Notes: generated by a model not told the origin, from the sequence alone. DNA of 5,360 nucleotides from an uncultured Ruminococcus sp. (GCA_902767285.1 CACXHC010000128.1:1-5360), one strand, 5' to 3'. Shown: positions 1 to 5,328, numbered from the stretch's first letter. Translations and numbers: made by a program.

Positions 1-164
1 AATCTGCAAAGAAAAAAGACATTCTCAATGAGGAAGTCAACAAAGAAATAAAAAAAGAAGTTAAAAAAGAGGTTAAAAAAGAAGCCAAAAAAGACTTAAA
101 AAAGAAAGATTCCAAAAAAGAACCAAAAAAAGGAACCTCGCATAAAAAAACAGATAAAAAATAA
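1..164 (+). CDS. C-terminal end of a protein with a lysine-rich tail (5' end outside the window)
   Basis: An open frame enters from the left edge (first full codon at base 3) and stops at TAA 162-164, giving 53 visible residues. By my count 23 are lysine and 11 are Asp or Glu, so the tail is strongly basic. Residues 15-34 of the visible part are five KKE-type tetrapeptides, encoded by five 12-base units at 45-104 of the form GAA-(GTT/ATA/GCC/TTA)-AAA-AAA. The end (KKG, HKKTDKK) is a typical disordered nucleic-acid- or polyanion-binding tail. No catalytic domain is in view, so the identity is unknown. The gene ends 143 bases before glgC on the same strand. In many Firmicutes glgB (branching enzyme) precedes glgC, so a GlgB with a basic tail is possible, but this is inference from position only. 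An RNA-binding or translation protein would fit equally well. Confidence 0.7.
   Translation, partial: SAKKKDILNEEVNKEIKKEVKKEVKKEAKKDLKKKDSKKEPKKGTSHKKTDKK
45..104 (+). repeat. Five 12-base coding repeats (KKEx units)
   Basis: Five consecutive in-frame units of four codons: GAA-ATA-AAA-AAA, GAA-GTT-AAA-AAA, GAG-GTT-AAA-AAA, GAA-GCC-AAA-AAA and GAC-TTA-AAA-AAG. The lysine pair is invariant, while the acidic and hydrophobic codons vary. A 12-base unit keeps the frame if copies are gained or lost, so tail length may vary between strains (inference). Confidence 0.7.
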
Positions 165-181
165 AAACTTGCGTACACGCT

Positions 182-220
182 ACAAAAGTTTTTTGTCCAA
201 CTTTTTTTCAAAAAAGTTGG
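182..220 (+). repeat. T/A-tract hairpin element, copy 1 (n = 6)
   Basis: An A4-G-T6-G module at 184-195 is followed by an inverted repeat CCAAC-T7-C-A6-GTTGG at 197-220. The stem is 10-11 bp (197-207 with 210-220) and closes over a very small loop. It has no T-run after it on either strand, so it is not a standard intrinsic terminator. The same architecture recurs on the minus strand at 5108-5054 and on the plus strand at 5154-5189 and 5284-5322, with different but still complementary arms. This copy lies between the upstream gene and glgC. Confidence 0.7.
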
Positions 221-268
221 TGGGTCAAGGGCGAAGCCCTTGTGGGTTCTTAAGGGCGAAGCCCTTAA
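221..268 (+). repeat. Two tandem GC-rich mini-hairpins before glgC
   Basis: The 15-mer AAGGGCGAAGCCCTT occurs at 227-241 and again at 252-266, each preceded by TGGGT (221-225 and 243-247). This makes two imperfect tandem units of about 22 and 25 bases. Each folds into a hairpin with a GAA loop: CAAGGGC/GCCCTTG (226-232 with 236-242, 7 bp) and TTAAGGGC/GCCCTTAA (250-257 with 261-268, 8 bp). The tip GCGAAGC is a known, exceptionally stable DNA mini-hairpin. Neither is followed by a T-run, so termination is not obvious. The second ends 25 bases before the glgC ribosome binding site at 294-298. Confidence 0.75.
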
Positions 269-307
269 CATACACACAAATTAAGGTAGAATTGGAGGAA
301 AAAAATT

Positions 308-1522
308 ATGCTACCAAAGCAAGAAGTAGTTGCCATGCTGCTTGCAGGAGGACAGGGCAGCAGACTCGGTGTTCTTACAAGAAAAATGGCTAAACCGGCA
401 GTACCGTTTGGAGGAAAATACAGAATTATTGATTTTCCGCTTTCCAACTGCACCAATTCCGGTATAGAGGCAGTAGGCGTTCTTACGCAGTATCAGCCTC
501 TCGTACTTAACGATTATCTGGGCAACGGTCAGCCGTGGGATCTCGATAACGACAACGCCGGTGTTCACATTCTTTCACCGTATGAGCAAAAAGACGGTGC
601 AAACTGGTATTCCGGTACGGCAAACGCAATTTATCAAAATATAAACTTTATCGAAAGATACGACCCCGAATATGTTCTCATCCTTTCAGGTGACCACATC
701 TACAAAATGGACTATGCCGCTATGATTTCTTTCCATGAGGAACACAACGCAGACTGTACTATAGCAGTTATAGACGTTCCGCTTGAGGAGGCATCTCGTT
801 TCGGCATAATGAACACTAATCTCGACGGCTCTATTTATGAGTTCGAAGAGAAACCGGCTCACCCGAAAAGCACAAATGCTTCAATGGGTATCTATGTATT
901 CACTTGGGAAAAGCTGAGAAAATATCTTAAACTCGATGCGGCAGACCCCAACAGCTCAAACGATTTCGGCAAAAACGTTCTTCCGACAATGCTCGAAAAC
1001 GGCGAGAGAATGTTTGCTTATCCCTTCGAAGGCTATTGGAAAGACGTTGGTACAATCGATTCTTTGTGGGAGGCAAATATGGATTTGCTCGACCCAAAAA
1101 CAAAGCTCGACCTCACAGACGAGAAAAACAAAATTTATTCAAGAAACCCCATGTATCCGCCTCACTTTGTAGGAGATACAGCAGAAATCCAAAATTCTAT
1201 GGTAGCGGACGGCTGTAACGTTTACGGCTCACTTGAGTTCTCTATGCTGTTCCAAGGCGTAACGGTCAAAAAGGGTGCTGTGATTACCGACTCTATTCTT
1301 ATGCCCGGTGTTGTTGTTGAAGAAGGGGCTCAGGTTAGTTATGCGATTGTTGCCGAAAATACTGTTATAGGCAAAAATGCAGTTGTAGGCTCACGCCCCG
1401 AAGATGTTGAAAACAGAGATAACTGGGGTATCGCCGTTGTAGGCGAAAATCTGACAATAGGCGAGGGTGCTGTTGTTGCTCCCAAAGCTATGATAGATAC
1501 AGACGTAAAGGGGGAAAATTGA
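308..1522 (+). CDS. glgC: Glucose-1-phosphate adenylyltransferase, catalytic subunit (ADP-glucose pyrophosphorylase)
   Basis: Makes ADP-glucose and pyrophosphate from ATP and alpha-glucose-1-phosphate, the committed step of bacterial glycogen synthesis, in the cytoplasm. The 404 residues match the usual family length. The N-terminal nucleotidyltransferase domain (about 5-265) shows GGQGSRL at 14-20, AKPAV at 28-32, [12 protein letters not shown] at 36-47, [12 protein letters not shown] at 100-111, [10 protein letters not shown] at 127-136, FEEKP at 179-183, SMGIYVF at 192-198 and [10 protein letters not shown] at 242-251. D129 and D246 match the catalytic and metal aspartates of E. coli GlgC (D142, D276), and K182 matches the glucose-1-phosphate lysine K195. 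Residues from about 285 on form a left-handed beta-helix of hexapeptide repeats. The ATG at 308 is chosen because GGAGG at 294-298 sits 9 bases upstream and the protein start aligns with the family. glgD follows after one base, so the two are almost certainly co-translated. Confidence 0.97.
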   Translation: MLPKQEVVAMLLAGGQGSRLGVLTRKMAKPAVPFGGKYRIIDFPLSNCTNSGIEAVGVLTQYQPLVLNDYLGNGQPWDLDNDNAGVHILSPYEQKDGANWYSGTANAIYQNINFIERYDPEYVLILSGDHIYKMDYAAMISFHEEHNADCTIAVIDVPLEEASRFGIMNTNLDGSIYEFEEKPAHPKSTNASMGIYVFTWEKLRKYLKLDAADPNSSNDFGKNVLPTMLENGERMFAYPFEGYWKDVGTIDSLWEANMDLLDPKTKLDLTDEKNKIYSRNPMYPPHFVGDTAEIQNSMVADGCNVYGSLEFSMLFQGVTVKKGAVITDSILMPGVVVEEGAQVSYAIVAENTVIGKNAVVGSRPEDVENRDNWGIAVVGENLTIGEGAVVAPKAMIDTDVKGEN

Positions 1523-1523
1523 T

Positions 1524-2645
1524 ATGGCAGGCAGAAATATGTTGGGATTGATCCTTACAAATTTTCAGGATACCTATATCCCCGAACTGACAACTCAGCG
1601 TACTTTCAGCTCAATTCCTTTTGGAGCAAAATACAGACTCATCGATTTTTCGCTTTCCAATATGGTCAATTCAGGAATAAGCAAAATAGGTGTTGTTACC
1701 AAAAATAATTATTTGTCGCTTATGGATCATATCGGTTCGGGCAAGGCATGGAACCTCTCCAGACGCAGAGGCGGTTTGACGTTCCTTCCGCCGTTTGAAA
1801 GCACCGGCGACAAATATAATACGTTCGTTCAAACGATAGACGCTATCAGAGATTTTATTGAACATTCCTATGAAGATTACGTTCTTATTTCAAGCTCTAT
1901 GTCTGTTGTTAACATGGACTATCAACAAATGATGAACGCACATCTTAAAAATAACGCAGATATAACATTCTGCTACCGCAAAAGAACACTTAGTAAGGGT
2001 TCAAACGGAGGCGAACCGATAGTATTTTCTCTCGACAGCAACAGCAGAGTAAGAGAAGTTCTTATAAATCCCAGAACGATCGATTCGGCAGACTGCATGA
2101 TAAAAACCTGCATAGTCAAAAAAGAATTCTTGCTTGATTTTGTTTCGGACTGCGTAAGCAGAAGCAAATTCGATTTTGCAAGAGATGTTGTTCAAGCAGC
2201 AGTCAAGGCATACAATGTTTACGGCTACGAGATAAAAGGATACTGCACGGAAATCGAAACTATACAAAATTATTTCCAAGCAAATATGGATCTTTTGAAT
2301 CCCGAAGTAAGAGAAGAACTTTTCAATATGCGTAATCCTATCTACACAAAAGTTCGTGATGATATGCCTACAAAATACGGCTTGAACAGTTCTGTTAAAA
2401 ATTCGCTTGTGAGTCCCGGCTGTATAATTGAGGGCGAAGTTGAAAACAGTATCATATTCAAGGGCGTTCACATTGGCAGAGGTGCAAAGATAAGCAACTG
2501 CATAATCATGCAAGATTGCAATATAGGCAAAGAAACTATACTTAAATACGTTGTTTGCGACAAAGATGTTATTGTATCGGCAGGACAACAACTTTGCGGA
2601 ATAGGTTCTTATCCGGTTTGCATTTCTAAGAAAAGTGTGGTATAA
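1524..2645 (+). CDS. glgD: GlgD, non-catalytic partner subunit of ADP-glucose pyrophosphorylase
   Basis: A paralogue of GlgC (373 residues, normal for GlgD) that keeps the fold but not the active site. The frame GAKYRLIDFSLSN at 34-46, NSGI at 49-52, NMDY at 130-133 and QANMDLL near 254-260 align with GlgC. The nucleotide-binding GGQGSRL is replaced by TNFQDTY (12-18), the aspartate of SGDHIY by M126 in SSSMSVVNMDY (123-133), FEEKP by LINP, and KDVGT by TEIET. It should therefore have little or no activity alone. In Firmicutes, GlgD pairs with GlgC and raises its activity; that is known for the family, not visible here. A C-terminal beta-helix is present (about 285-360). Its ribosome binding site, AAGGGGG at 1508-1514, lies inside the last codons of glgC, and the ATG comes one base after the glgC stop, giving 1:1 coupling of the two subunits. 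Confidence 0.95.
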   Translation: MAGRNMLGLILTNFQDTYIPELTTQRTFSSIPFGAKYRLIDFSLSNMVNSGISKIGVVTKNNYLSLMDHIGSGKAWNLSRRRGGLTFLPPFESTGDKYNTFVQTIDAIRDFIEHSYEDYVLISSSMSVVNMDYQQMMNAHLKNNADITFCYRKRTLSKGSNGGEPIVFSLDSNSRVREVLINPRTIDSADCMIKTCIVKKEFLLDFVSDCVSRSKFDFARDVVQAAVKAYNVYGYEIKGYCTEIETIQNYFQANMDLLNPEVREELFNMRNPIYTKVRDDMPTKYGLNSSVKNSLVSPGCIIEGEVENSIIFKGVHIGRGAKISNCIIMQDCNIGKETILKYVVCDKDVIVSAGQQLCGIGSYPVCISKKSVV

Positions 2646-2646
2646 T
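2618..2646 (+). promoter_or_regulatory. Probable sigma-A promoter for glgA, overlapping the glgD stop codon
   Basis: A perfect -10 box TATAAT at 2641-2646 carries an extended -10 TG at 2638-2639 (TGGTATAAT). Seventeen bases upstream is TTGCAT at 2618-2623, a partial -35 sharing TTG with the consensus. The -10 spans the glgD TAA stop. Transcription would start near 2653, leaving a leader of about 138 nt before glgA. The 2641-2650 block TATAATTATA is a palindrome, but the minus strand has no -35 at the right distance, so the + direction is favoured. This is pattern matching only. Confidence 0.5.
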
Positions 2647-2653
2647 TATATTG

Positions 2654-2684
2654 TATCCTATCCGAGGGGTACTCGGTTGTGATA
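2654..2684 (+). other. Stem-loop at the predicted 5' end of the glgA leader
   Basis: CCGAG (2662-2666) pairs with CTCGG (2672-2676) over the loop GGGTA. Outside a 4x4 internal loop that holds one U-G and one A-U pair, TATC (2654-2657) pairs with GATA (2681-2684). There is no T-run after it, so it is not a terminator. It would sit at the very start of the transcript from the promoter at 2618-2646, where it might protect the mRNA end (inference). The rest of the 145-base gap holds only a weak CAGC/GCTG hairpin (2698-2713); I recognise no riboswitch class. Confidence 0.35.
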
Positions 2685-2790
2685 TAAAGCAAAAGAGCAG
2701 CGTAGCGGGGCTGTGTGTTATCGTTTGTATGTCGTATGTGCAGTTCATGCCGTGTGAGTTCTTTTAGTTTATTTAATTGGAGGTTCAAAA

Positions 2791-4224
2791 ATGAGAGTAT
2801 TATTTTGCACAAGTGAGGCGAAACCCTTTGCCGCATCGGGGGGATTAGGAGATGTTGCAGGTTCTTTGCCGCAGGCTCTCCGCCAAAGAATGATCGGCTG
2901 TCGTGTAGTAATGCCGCTCTATGGAGATATTCCGCAGAGTTTGCGTGACACAATGCACTATATAACCAGCTTTACTGTTCCGGTATCGTGGAGACATCAG
3001 TATTGTGGTGTTTTCGAGGCTCGCTACAACGGCGTTTTGTACTACTTTATTGACAATGAATATTATTTCAAGCGTAACGGACTTTACGGTTTTTATGACG
3101 ATGCCGAGAGATTTGCTTTCTTTTCGAGAGCGTGTCTTGAAATGCTTCCTTATGTAGATTTTAAACCAGATTTGATTCACTGCAACGACTGGCAGACAGC
3201 TCTTGTACCGGTTTACTATTATTTGTTCTATTCTCACAACGGCTGGTATCATGACATAAAGAGTCTTTTCACCATTCACAATATCCAGTATCAAGGCAAA
3301 TACGGTTGGGATCTTAACGAAGATGTAGTCGGCATACCTGCTCAAGACGGTGCTATTCTCGACCAAGACGGCAAACTCAACATGATGAAGGGTGCCATAG
3401 TATGCTCAACAAAAGTTAATACAGTAAGCCCGAGTTATGCACTTGAAATAAAAGACCCGTGGTTCAGTCATGGTCTTGACCCTGCACTTAACCTTTTCCA
3501 TTATAAACTTTGCGGTATTCTTAACGGCATAGACAACGCAAGTTACGACCCTGCTACAGACTATCATCTCTATGCAAATTATACGGCAGATAATCTTTAC
3601 GGTAAAAACGAGTGTAAAAGACGACTTCAGGAAAGACTTAATCTTGACAGACGTGAGGACATTCCGATTATTACAATGGTTTCAAGACTTGTTTCTCATA
3701 AGGGACTTGACCTTGTTCGTGACGGTATCGACAATATTCTCCAGAATAACGACTGTCAGTTTGTAATTCTCGGTTCAGGCGATGCAGAGTACGAGGACTT
3801 CTTCCGCAATCTTCAGTGGAGATACCCGGGCAGAGTTTGCTCTTGCTTCGGCTATGTAAACGAGCTTGCAAGAAAAATCTACTCCGGCGGTGACATTTTC
3901 CTCATGCCTTCGAAGAGCGAGCCTTGCGGACTTTCGCAGATGATAGCTTTGCGTTATGGCAACGTTCCTGTTGTTCGTGAAGTTGGCGGATTAAAAGACT
4001 CCATTCTCGACAGCGGCAACAACGGCGGTAACGGATTTACGTTCAGAAATTACGACACATGGGATATGGTAAACGCTGTTAACCGTGCTATTCAGGGTTA
4101 TTGGAACAGAGATGGCTGGGTTCAGCTTATTTGGAGATGTATGACATCTAACTATTCGTGGGATCGTTCCGCGAGTGATTACATCAATGTTTACAACGAT
4201 GCACTTTCGCAGCCGAATCCATAA
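2791..4224 (+). CDS. glgA: Glycogen synthase (ADP-glucose-specific, GT5 family)
   Basis: Transfers glucose from ADP-glucose to the non-reducing end of an alpha-1,4-glucan in the cytoplasm, using the GlgC/GlgD product. The 477 residues match the family. It is a two-domain GT-B enzyme. The N-terminal half carries ASGGLGDVAGSLP at 15-27, HCNDWQTAL at 130-138, TIHNIQYQG at 161-169 and TVSPSYALEI at 211-220. The C-terminal half carries VSRLVSHKGLDLV at 297-309, with R299 and K304 matching E. coli R300 and K305, and PSKSEPCGLSQ at 373-383, with the key glutamate E377. Oddly, the KTGGL lysine (E. coli K15) is alanine here (A15, in AASGGL). I recall this variant in clostridial GlgA, so it is probably a clade feature rather than damage. 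GGAGG at 2779-2783, 7 bases upstream, supports the ATG. The gene is 145 bases from glgD and probably has its own promoter. Confidence 0.97.
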   Translation: MRVLFCTSEAKPFAASGGLGDVAGSLPQALRQRMIGCRVVMPLYGDIPQSLRDTMHYITSFTVPVSWRHQYCGVFEARYNGVLYYFIDNEYYFKRNGLYGFYDDAERFAFFSRACLEMLPYVDFKPDLIHCNDWQTALVPVYYYLFYSHNGWYHDIKSLFTIHNIQYQGKYGWDLNEDVVGIPAQDGAILDQDGKLNMMKGAIVCSTKVNTVSPSYALEIKDPWFSHGLDPALNLFHYKLCGILNGIDNASYDPATDYHLYANYTADNLYGKNECKRRLQERLNLDRREDIPIITMVSRLVSHKGLDLVRDGIDNILQNNDCQFVILGSGDAEYEDFFRNLQWRYPGRVCSCFGYVNELARKIYSGGDIFLMPSKSEPCGLSQMIALRYGNVPVVREVGGLKDSILDSGNNGGNGFTFRNYDTWDMVNAVNRAIQGYWNRDGWVQLIWRCMTSNYSWDRSASDYINVYNDALSQPNP

Positions 4225-4260
4225 TTTCGATTCTAAAAAAATGTAATATAAACTAACTTT

Positions 4261-4315
4261 AGACTTCATGGCAACCGAATATATGACGATAATTAAGACG
4301 GTTGCTATGGAGTCT
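4261..4315 (+). terminator. 17-bp stem-loop between glgA and the YbjN-like gene (possible terminator or 5' leader structure)
   Basis: AGACTTCATGGCAACCG (4261-4277) pairs along its whole length with CGGTTGCTATGGAGTCT (4299-4315), over a 21-base loop. Fifteen pairs are Watson-Crick and two are wobbles (U4266-G4310, G4270-U4306). Both wobbles are allowed only in + strand RNA; the minus strand would have A-C mismatches. The tail after it, TTATATATTT (4315-4324), is T-rich but broken, and the loop is long, so intrinsic termination would be weak or partial. It starts 36 bases after the glgA stop and ends 16 bases before the AGGAGGT of the next gene. A weak TATAAA at 4247-4252 would place a transcript start right at the base of the stem, so a 5' mRNA structure is the alternative. 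Confidence 0.45.
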
Positions 4316-4346
4316 TATATATTTAAAAAACAGGAGGTAAAATATT

Positions 4347-5018
4347 ATGGCAAAAACATCATATTCTATGGAAATTGCAGCAGCGATAAATAATTATCTT
4401 GAGGAAAATCATTGGAATTTTGATTTTGATGAAAAAAAAGGTGTTTTTTATTTCAATTTATCAATAAGAAGCAAAATAAAAAGTATACGCTACATAATAA
4501 GTGTTGACGATGACAATTATTCGGCATTTGCTGTTTGTCCTATAGGAGCAGATCAAGACGATCCTGAAATGATGGAAAGAATGGCAGAGTTTATTTGCAG
4601 AGCAAATTTCGGCTTGAAATTTGGAAATTTCGAGTTCGACTTTAGAGACGGCGAAATAAGATATAAAGCGAATGTTTTGTGTAATGATATTATACCGAAT
4701 GAAGATATAATAAGATATAGTATCTTTTGCCCCTCAAGAATGTTTGAACGTTACGGAAACGGTATTGTAGATATAATATTCGGCGGAGCTTCGGCGAAAG
4801 ATGCTGTCGAAAAATGTGAAAAAGATAACACAAGTGATATTCGCAGACTTTTGGAATCGTTGATGGAAAGAGATTCCTCCTCGGACGGCGACTCGGATAC
4901 GGAAATCGATGCGGAGCAAAGGTTGGAGCGTTTGGAAACATTAGCCGGTATGCTTGGTATAGATGTGGATTCAGACGACTCGGAAGATGTAAAAGACGTT
5001 GACGAAGACGGCGAGTGA
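4347..5018 (+). CDS. YbjN-like domain protein with acidic C-terminal tail, function unknown
   Basis: A soluble 223-residue protein with no signal peptide or membrane segment. Residues about 5-155 look like a YbjN-type (type III secretion chaperone-like) alpha/beta domain: an N-terminal helix (YSMEIAAAINNYLEE, 6-20), strands around VFYFNLSI (33-40) and IRYIISVDDD (47-56), a helix MMERMAEFICRANFGL (75-90), and the block FEFDFRDGEIRYK (95-107), which recurs in clostridial hypothetical proteins of this kind as I remember them. From about 176 the chain is low-complexity and acidic, with about 20 Asp/Glu among the last 48 residues, broken by a short amphipathic helix at 188-204. AGGAGGT at 4332-4338, 8 bases upstream, fixes the start. 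It follows glgA by 122 bases on the same strand, but a stem-loop intervenes, so a role in glycogen metabolism is not shown. The fold assignment is by eye and moderately sure; the function is unknown. Confidence 0.8.
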   Translation: MAKTSYSMEIAAAINNYLEENHWNFDFDEKKGVFYFNLSIRSKIKSIRYIISVDDDNYSAFAVCPIGADQDDPEMMERMAEFICRANFGLKFGNFEFDFRDGEIRYKANVLCNDIIPNEDIIRYSIFCPSRMFERYGNGIVDIIFGGASAKDAVEKCEKDNTSDIRRLLESLMERDSSSDGDSDTEIDAEQRLERLETLAGMLGIDVDSDDSEDVKDVDEDGE

Positions 5019-5053
5019 TTTTTATTCTTCTTTGCTGTGAAAAATTGGCTTTC

Positions 5054-5108
5054 TTGGGAAAACCTTTTTTGAAAAAAAGGTTTTCCCAAACCCTTTCCAA
5101 AAAACTTT
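5054..5108 (-). repeat. T/A-tract hairpin element, inverted copy (n = 6)
   Basis: A perfect inverted repeat, TTGGGAAAACCTTTTTT (5054-5070) with its complement at 5073-5089, centred on two bases, starts 35 bases after the stop of the YbjN-like gene. Read on the minus strand it is AAAG-T6-GG (5108-5097), a short spacer, then GGGAAAACC-T7-C-A6-GGTTTTCCC. This is the same design as the other copies in the window. No T-run follows on the + strand (ACCCTTTCC), so termination here would be unconventional. Confidence 0.7.
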
Positions 5109-5163
5109 AATTGTGTAAAAATATTTATTGAAAAACATAAAATTTATACAGTTAAAGTTTTTT
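5099..5163 (+). repeat. 21-bp AT-rich inverted repeat joining two hairpin elements head to head
   Basis: Bases 5099-5119 pair with 5143-5163 over a 23-base loop. Nineteen pairs are Watson-Crick and two are wobbles (U5111-G5151, G5115-U5147), both valid in + strand RNA only. The arms are the leading modules (AAAGTTTTTT plus the preceding TTTAYACARTT) of the inverted copy and of copy A in opposite orientation. The right arm runs into a T7 tract, so the stem could act as a weak AT-rich terminator. Confidence 0.55.
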
Positions 5164-5197
5164 TGCTTCTTTTTTTTCAAAAAAAGAAGAAGAAAAA
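5128..5197 (+). repeat. Direct repeat copy A, containing T/A-tract hairpin (n = 7)
   Basis: This 70-base unit is nearly identical to 5258-5328. It contains AAAG-T7-G (5154-5165) followed directly by the hairpin CTTC-T8-C-A7-GAAG (5166-5189, 11-bp stem). Compared with copy B there are four substitutions before the hairpin (one more at the last base), a one-base length difference in each of three homopolymers, and one small gap after the hairpin. Confidence 0.75.
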
Positions 5198-5199
5198 GC

Positions 5200-5237
5200 A
5201 ACAAAAACGACTGCGTACTTTTGCAGTCGTTTTTGTT
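5200..5237 (+). terminator. Bidirectional intrinsic terminator
   Basis: AACAAAAACGACTGC (5200-5214) is perfectly complementary to GCAGTCGTTTTTGTT (5223-5237), over the 8-base loop GTACTTTT. The GC-rich core is CGACTGC/GCAGTCG. T5 at 5230-5234 follows it on the + strand, and the mirror A5 at 5203-5207 gives a T-run on the minus strand, so it can stop transcription both ways. It lies 181 bases after the stop of the YbjN-like gene and is the only textbook terminator in the window. Confidence 0.85.
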
Positions 5238-5257
5238 TCAGTTTATAGAAAAGTTCG

Positions 5258-5328
5258 TTGAACAACATAAAAATTATATAGTAAAAGTTTTTTTTGCTTC
5301 TTTTTTTTTCAAAAAAAAGAAGAGAAAA
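5258..5328 (+). repeat. Direct repeat copy B, containing T/A-tract hairpin (n = 8)
   Basis: Second copy of the 70-base unit, 130 bases downstream of copy A. It contains A4-G-T8-G (5284-5296) and the hairpin CTTC-T9-C-A8-GAAG (5297-5322, 12-bp stem). Each of the three homopolymer tracts is exactly one base longer than in copy A, so pairing is kept. Confidence 0.75.

Noticed and set aside
287..292. TAGAAT as a -10 box for glgC
   Set aside because: The transcript would start within or after the ribosome binding site at 294-298, and no -35 is visible.
169..393. Plus-strand open frame of 74 codons across the hairpins into glgC
   Set aside because: It needs a TTG start without a ribosome binding site, reads through the repeat hairpins and overlaps glgC in another frame. 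It looks like chance.
2001..2591. 196-codon minus-strand open frame opposite glgD
   Set aside because: It is the mirror of a well-supported gene, has no ribosome binding site I can see and a Phe/Tyr/Ile-rich composition with no recognisable motif.
2729..2767. 12-codon upstream frame MSYVQFMPCEFF in the glgA leader
   Set aside because: No close ribosome binding site (the nearest purine-rich run is about 19 bases upstream) and no run of regulatory codons. A leader peptide cannot be supported.
2646..2790. Known riboswitch in the glgA leader
   Set aside because: Structures are short and I see no conserved core of any class I know.
2845..3366. 173-codon minus-strand open frame opposite glgA
   Set aside because: Antisense shadow of a clear gene, with no motifs.
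4690..5100. Minus-strand frames opposite the YbjN-like gene and its 3' hairpin
   Set aside because: Their serine- and arginine-rich sequences simply mirror the acidic tail and the hairpin. No start signal.
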